DNA of 64,000 nucleotides from Zymomonas mobilis (GTDB lineage Bacteria; Pseudomonadota; Alphaproteobacteria; Sphingomonadales; Sphingomonadaceae), in the NCBI RefSeq assembly GCF_006715975.1, contig NZ_VFOF01000001.1:506001-570000 (forward strand). The letters run 5' to 3'. Under the pieces are notes generated by a model that saw nothing but the letters and a program-made list of their open reading frames with translations, was not told the DNA's origin and searched no databases. Below are positions 63,967 through 64,000 of the stretch, piece after piece. The translations under genes were made by a program, and so were the position numbers. Each line of letters starts with the position of its first letter. Position 1 is the first letter of the stretch.

Positions 63967-64000
63967 GAGCCTATTCCTTCATATCGCCTTATATCTACAA

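Overview
The window reads as a stretch of an alphaproteobacterial chromosome of the Sphingomonadales, most likely Zymomonas mobilis. This is inferred from gene content: GcrA, a solitary LolC/E-type permease, a short ProRS, an ATP12-type chaperone gene, a sufBCDS operon led by an Rrf2 regulator, and a hisC-tyrC pair like the one described for Z. mobilis. No database search was possible. Base composition is moderate, with very AT-rich intergenic stretches.

Bases 1-6,700 are the right arm of a prophage. They hold virion-protein genes followed by a run of receptor-binding or tail-fibre genes. One of these is frameshifted, one carries a peptidase-S74 chaperone domain with a Ser-Lys dyad, and one is an 868-residue spike-like protein of no family I recognise. 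No integrase or attachment site is visible, so the prophage continues to the left.

From 6.8 to 19 kb there is a membrane GGDEF-EAL protein with a degenerate cyclase motif, ppx/gppA-rlmE, tRNA-Gln(CTG), clpA after a long leader region, an ABC-2 permease without its ATPase, gcrA, argD-argF and hslO. From 19 to 29 kb come parE, marC, yggT, a zinc-ribbon/DUF3426 protein, the ftsE-ftsX-DUF218-plsC cluster and the hisC-tyrC operon on the minus strand. From 29.6 to 35.4 kb lies one compact Fe-S assembly operon: Rrf2 regulator, sufB, sufC, sufD, sufS, sufT and an A-type carrier, mostly with overlapping stops and starts.

From 35.5 to 44 kb are a nucleotidase, dapD, gmk, a secreted glycine-rich protein, a MAPEG protein, an RluC/D-type pseudouridine synthase, an ATP12-type F1-ATPase chaperone, a HAD phosphatase and class Ia nrdB. 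Upstream of nrdB are two NrdR-box-like sites 32 bp apart. From 44.2 to 48.7 kb is a four-gene surface O-acylation cluster (two SGNH proteins, an MBOAT acyltransferase and a small membrane protein) facing a SleB-type wall hydrolase. The rest holds tRNA-Asp, a YfgM-like protein with bamB and der, fhs, a lone [2Fe-2S] ferredoxin, an Lrp-type regulator, and a co-oriented minus-strand series tpiA, secG, pyrG, proS, lolC/E, lolD.

The least explained signals are non-coding. There is a probable structured small RNA with its own terminator between proS and pyrG. There are nested inverted repeats between fhs and the ferredoxin gene, a repeat/palindrome array before the suf operon, and a two-stem element between secG and pyrG.
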